A stretch of 64,000 bases of DNA from Acidobacteriota bacterium (GTDB lineage: Bacteria; Acidobacteriota; Terriglobia; Terriglobales; Acidobacteriaceae), in NCBI GenBank assembly GCA_013289685.1, contig JABCZL010000007.1:186001-250000 (forward strand). The letters run 5' to 3'. The position numbers and the translations under genes were made by a program. The notes beneath the pieces were generated by a model. It made no database searches. It was given only the letters and a program-made list of their open reading frames with translations, and had not been told where the DNA came from. How positions within the stretch are numbered: the stretch's first letter is position 1; every line of letters starts with the position of its first letter. Below are positions 61,801 to 64,000 of this stretch, piece after piece.

Positions 61801-62952
61801 GCCCCCATCGCTTTTTGGGAGAACGTTTTTAAGATGGCTTCGAGCGCCAACGGTGGCGTTCTTTTTGGACCGACCGAAGGTTTCCCCACATGCGTGAATG
61901 GTGAAGGGGCCGCGACGACTTTCACCGCAACCCAGGCCATGTACGATTTATTTGGCTGCTACGGCATGTCACCAAACGGCTCGGGTGGTTATAGCGTGGT
62001 TGGCAATGAGAGCTCGGCCTTGGCCGCCGCCGACCTGGCCGGATACTGGGGATACTCGACCCCGAACGGTGGGCCATGCATCCCCGCATGCGCGACCATC
62101 AATGGTCAACAGAGTCCGTACGCCTTCTTCCCCGCCCAAACCGCCTCTTTGGATGCCTGGTCGAGTATCGGCAATAGCGCTTACAACTCGGGGCAACTCA
62201 GTCTGCGCCACCATTCCGGTGGTTTGAGCTTTGATATAAATTACACCTACTCCAAGTCCATTGATGTCGGCTCCAATGCCGAGCGCATCAGCGTTTTCGA
62301 AGGCCTCGGGTTCTCCAGCCAGATCATCAATGCCTGGATGCCCAAACAGCTGCGCGCCCCTTCGGACTTCGACACCACCCATTCACTGAATGCCAACTGG
62401 GTTTATGAACTTCCTCTGGGGAAAGGGAAACGGTTTGGTGTGGGAAGGTCAAAGATCGCGGAAGCAGTGCTTGGCGGCTGGCAGATCTCGGGACTGTGGC
62501 GGTGGTCCACGGGATATCCATTTGACGTGTACGCCTTCAACAACTGGTCCACCAACTGGGATCTTGAGTCCTATGGAATACTGACGGGACCTAAGCCCAA
62601 GACCGGCCAATTCATTCTTGGAGGTACCACTCCGAACGTTTTCCAGAATCCAGCCGCAGCGCTCAACTCGTTTCGTTACTCACTCCCTGGCGAGTCCGGC
62701 CAGCGCAACGAACTGCGGGGCCCAGGATCGTTCAATATCGACATGGGTCTGTCGAAAGCCTGGAAGATCACCGAGAGCCAGAATCTGAAATTGAGCTGGG
62801 AGGTCTTCAACGTGACCAACTCCGCACGGTTTGACGTGGGAACTATGATGAACAACAATAATTTCCTTGACAGTGCCGCTTCCTTCGGCAACTTCATCAA
62901 TACGCTGAGCCAACAGCGCGTGATGCAGCTCGGCGCGCGTTACTCGTTCTGA
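58873..62952 (+). CDS. Oar-like TonB-dependent outer-membrane receptor 2
   Basis: A 1359-residue outer-membrane protein. Signal peptide (LLVALVFTSFLALGTLASAQ), carboxypeptidase-regulatory-like domain (about 27-115: SLRGTVTDAKGAVVVGAAVHLK, EYQFLELPPATYELTVKAQGF), plug (about 118-260: IQDLPFEGREPTSILTLQAG, SGTVNGGRSDQTNITLDGTDNND) and a large beta barrel ending QQRVMQLGARYSF. Length is nearly 200 residues over receptor 1; the two differ in most parts and are not recent duplicates. AGGAG six bases before the ATG fixes the start. A strong terminator follows. Confidence 0.9.
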   Translation: MRSGSLLVALVFTSFLALGTLASAQSATTSLRGTVTDAKGAVVVGAAVHLKDPATGLSRDSMTGGQGEYQFLELPPATYELTVKAQGFATLRETGIQLLVRTPGTANVTLQVATGVETVEVQASAAMVNTEDASMGHAFDAQQIQDLPFEGREPTSILTLQAGVVYTGNSRAINSQTQSGFDSDSRSGTVNGGRSDQTNITLDGTDNNDQAGGRALQGAIRVPLDSLEEFRVITANSDSDSGRSSGGQVALVTKSGTNSIHGGGYEYYRPTFAANDWFNKGAQISSGLPNRPAFLLRNTYGAFVGGPIKKDRAFFFLSYEGMRKREDQVVTQTVPSGSPTVNGLRQGYITYCTDPACTPSLLQTLAPSDLASLDPNCSTIGSCVFTGQPTPPAGFCQGTFPTCPGPNPYVMQVFQQYPVANSTAVGDGYNLLGYTFASPWPDNLNMYVAKLDYNLTADGNHRLFVRGVQDGDHNNAGAEQFPGQPNSVKEVVTSKGLTAGLTSTFKNSWINSFRFGYIREAFDDRGLEAQHHVTFRFITDINAFSSSVNRQVPVLNFVDDLTKQRGSHTFQFGVNLRKVDNVSNSNQTSFFSATTNQDWMSPTTIAGAGVSFDPSTGPYPAVDGGFIQSYDVAVTDLAGLVSEVSANYNLDKHLNALPEGTMVHRDYRDWEWEWYAQDSWRARPNLTLTFGLRYSLLEPPYETSGTQVAPTISTHDWFMQRGKAAELGQNYFVTGLDSSGNPIFDPNHVLQFALSGQANHAKPYWGWDYKNLAPRLAIAYSPTADSGLARKIWGAPGKSSIRVGWGMYFDHFGQGITSSFDRENGFGLSSSNGNAAGSVSVDCASRFTSLTTIPSNYYGLPGGSCSSPASVPYYTSAPSGSFPIVPPPNPGYITFGLDDKLKTPYSHVFDFSITRDLGKGFVLEASYVGRFAHRLLQEIDLAQPANLRDPQSGMTYYQAAQALAKQYRAGVPIQNVAPIAFWENVFKMASSANGGVLFGPTEGFPTCVNGEGAATTFTATQAMYDLFGCYGMSPNGSGGYSVVGNESSALAAADLAGYWGYSTPNGGPCIPACATINGQQSPYAFFPAQTASLDAWSSIGNSAYNSGQLSLRHHSGGLSFDINYTYSKSIDVGSNAERISVFEGLGFSSQIINAWMPKQLRAPSDFDTTHSLNANWVYELPLGKGKRFGVGRSKIAEAVLGGWQISGLWRWSTGYPFDVYAFNNWSTNWDLESYGILTGPKPKTGQFILGGTTPNVFQNPAAALNSFRYSLPGESGQRNELRGPGSFNIDMGLSKAWKITESQNLKLSWEVFNVTNSARFDVGTMMNNNNFLDSAASFGNFINTLSQQRVMQLGARYSF

Positions 62953-62987
62953 AACATGAACATTGAAGCGGTCCACAAAACGAAAAG

Positions 62988-63012
62988 GGCGGCCAAAATG
63001 GCCGCCTTTTTT
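62988..63012 (+). terminator. Intrinsic terminator of TonB receptor 2
   Basis: GGCGGCCA-AAA-TGGCCGCC, a perfect 8-bp stem, followed by TTTTTT. Lies 36 bases after the stop codon and 18 bases before the convergent small gene, which may share it. Confidence 0.9.
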
Positions 63013-63029
63013 ATTCTTCCGATCTGGTT

Positions 63030-63245
63030 CTACCCCAGCGGCGAGTCGCTCATGCGAAACCGCGTGCGGACGTGCTCGGAAATAAGTTCGATTGCGGGCC
63101 GGTTCTGCACCGGGTCGGCTTGCGCCAGATACTTCATGGCCTCGACCAGCAGGCGTTGCCCGTCCACGTAACGAGGATCTGAGCTACGCTGCCTCCGCTT
63201 ATTGCCCAGCTTAGGAGGGACTACAATCGTAAAAACCTTGGCCAT
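63030..63245 (-). CDS. Small hypothetical protein
   Basis: A 71-residue cytoplasmic protein: AKVFTIVVPPKLGNKRRQRS, then DPRYVDGQRLLVEAMKYLAQ and ADPVQNRPAIELISEHVRTR. A basic start and amphipathic helices. I do not recognise it. ATG 63245 lies in a region without a clear ribosome site; an upstream ATG at 63302 would add 19 unlikely residues. Confidence 0.55.
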   Translation of the reverse strand: MAKVFTIVVPPKLGNKRRQRSSDPRYVDGQRLLVEAMKYLAQADPVQNRPAIELISEHVRTRFRMSDSPLG

Positions 63246-63329
63246 GAATGAACCCAACTGAAGGTGGGGCCAGTATAGCTCGCCGCATGCAATTCTCAGC
63301 ACACCTTCTTGCTCTTTAAATTCAACGAC

Positions 63330-64000
63330 TTAGCCAGATGGTGAAATCGTCTGCGTCTTGCTCGTGGTTTTTAGCCTGAAAACGTCGTCTGGGATCTTCT
63401 CGTTTATCCGAATGCCAGAATACTTCGCCAGGCGATAGTTTCCGTCGGGTTCGAAGGCCTGCTGCTGCACCGAGATCCCCCGATCGAGATCGATCCATAG
63501 AAAAATCTGTTTGTATGTGTTTCGGACCTTCTCGGACTTGGGAACGAGCTGCAGCTTCGCCGTCGAGATGCCGCTAATGGTCTCCGCCCCCATATAAGTG
63601 ACGTCGAACGTCTTCACCAGATCCTGCCCGCTGCCGCCAAAGCCCAGCACGACGTAGCTCTGCAGGTCGCCGCGATTCTTTCCGAGATCGAATTCCGTGA
63701 TCTGGTCGGTCTTGGGCTGGTACATCCTTACCTTGCCCTTGCTGAAGAGCACAAACTTGGGTTCGGGTTTCAACTTGTTCAGATCGCTTCCGGCCCTCTT
63801 GACCTCGGCCATCATCTCGATTTCTTTGCCCACGCGGCGGTAATAAATCGTTCCCGTTTGGTACTCGTCGATTTCATTGATGACTTTTTCGTAGGCGTCC
63901 CACTCAAACTCGGCTTGCGTGCCGCGAAAGCTGGCAGCGGCGGCATCCATTTTTTTCAGGACCGTATTCAGCGGGCTCGATTCGACGGGCGCTTGTTGCG
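63330..64000 (-). CDS. LolA-like lipoprotein-sorting family protein (cut by right edge)
   Basis: Minus-strand frame open to the right edge, 223 residues visible. Resembles the LolA/LppX fold: NTVLKKMDAAAASFRGTQAE at the start of the domain, TGTIYYRRVGKEIEMMAEVK, KGKVRMYQPKTDQITEFDLG near 90, DLVKTFDVTYMG, and IFLWIDLDRGISVQQQAFEP near 165. Periplasmic proteins of this fold carry lipids or lipoproteins. The signal peptide must lie outside the window. An ATG at 63950 is inside the domain and is not the start. Confidence 0.75.
   Translation of the reverse strand, partial: QQAPVESSPLNTVLKKMDAAAASFRGTQAEFEWDAYEKVINEIDEYQTGTIYYRRVGKEIEMMAEVKRAGSDLNKLKPEPKFVLFSKGKVRMYQPKTDQITEFDLGKNRGDLQSYVVLGFGGSGQDLVKTFDVTYMGAETISGISTAKLQLVPKSEKVRNTYKQIFLWIDLDRGISVQQQAFEPDGNYRLAKYSGIRINEKIPDDVFRLKTTSKTQTISPSG

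Overview
The window looks like chromosomal DNA of an Acidobacteriota bacterium, probably Terriglobia near Koribacter/Korobacter. I infer this from two large Oar-like TonB-dependent receptors with an N-terminal carboxypeptidase-regulatory-like domain, a split ATP synthase locus with an elongated gamma subunit and a signal-peptide-like extension on subunit b, many exported proteins, high GC, and frequent short intergenic inverted repeats. No rRNA, tRNA, CRISPR, prophage or insertion sequence with a transposase is visible. Strand use is mixed and most genes stand alone or in small groups.

Layout. 1-5.2 kb: the start of an unknown gene at the left edge, a long non-coding stretch with two DnaA-box matches, an RNase H-like protein, a GAF protein with a C-terminal anchor, two small proteins and a DUF1444 protein. 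5.2-15.5 kb: a class V aminotransferase, homoserine dehydrogenase, a PPOX-family protein, an exported SAM hydrolase, purine nucleoside phosphorylase with an ERCC4 nuclease, an exported adenosine deaminase-like enzyme, threonine aldolase and small proteins. 15.6-19.3 kb: etfB-etfA-ETF:quinone oxidoreductase, a complete route from flavoprotein dehydrogenases to the quinone pool. 19.5-31 kb: SGNH hydrolase, moaA, several exported or lipid-anchored proteins, DUF2203, a CDF transporter and a DsbA-like protein. 31.3-45 kb: TonB receptor 1, small exported proteins, a urate-oxidase-N membrane protein, a multicopper oxidase, hfq-hflX, an exported amidohydrolase, a gene remnant and a Calx-beta protein. 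45.6-52.2 kb: ATP synthase genes b', b, delta, alpha, gamma, beta, epsilon (a and c are not in the window). 52.3-64 kb: exported esterase, a GH18-NodB-GT2 fusion, a GT-C glycosyltransferase, TonB receptor 2 and a LolA-like protein running off the right edge.

The most unusual feature is non-coding. Nearly every gap in the atp and etf operons, and the moaA leader, holds an array of short repeated words with inverted copies. The word differs from gap to gap and the array ends just before the next start codon. Other dispersed inverted repeats have entered or fused to genes: one forms the 5' end of homoserine dehydrogenase and leaves the good ribosome site on an out-of-frame ATG, one is read in frame inside the class V aminotransferase, and the moaA array supplies its only possible start codon (TTG). 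A multi-hairpin element of unknown function lies about 300 bases upstream of the atp operon. Function calls rest on motifs read by eye; no database search was run.
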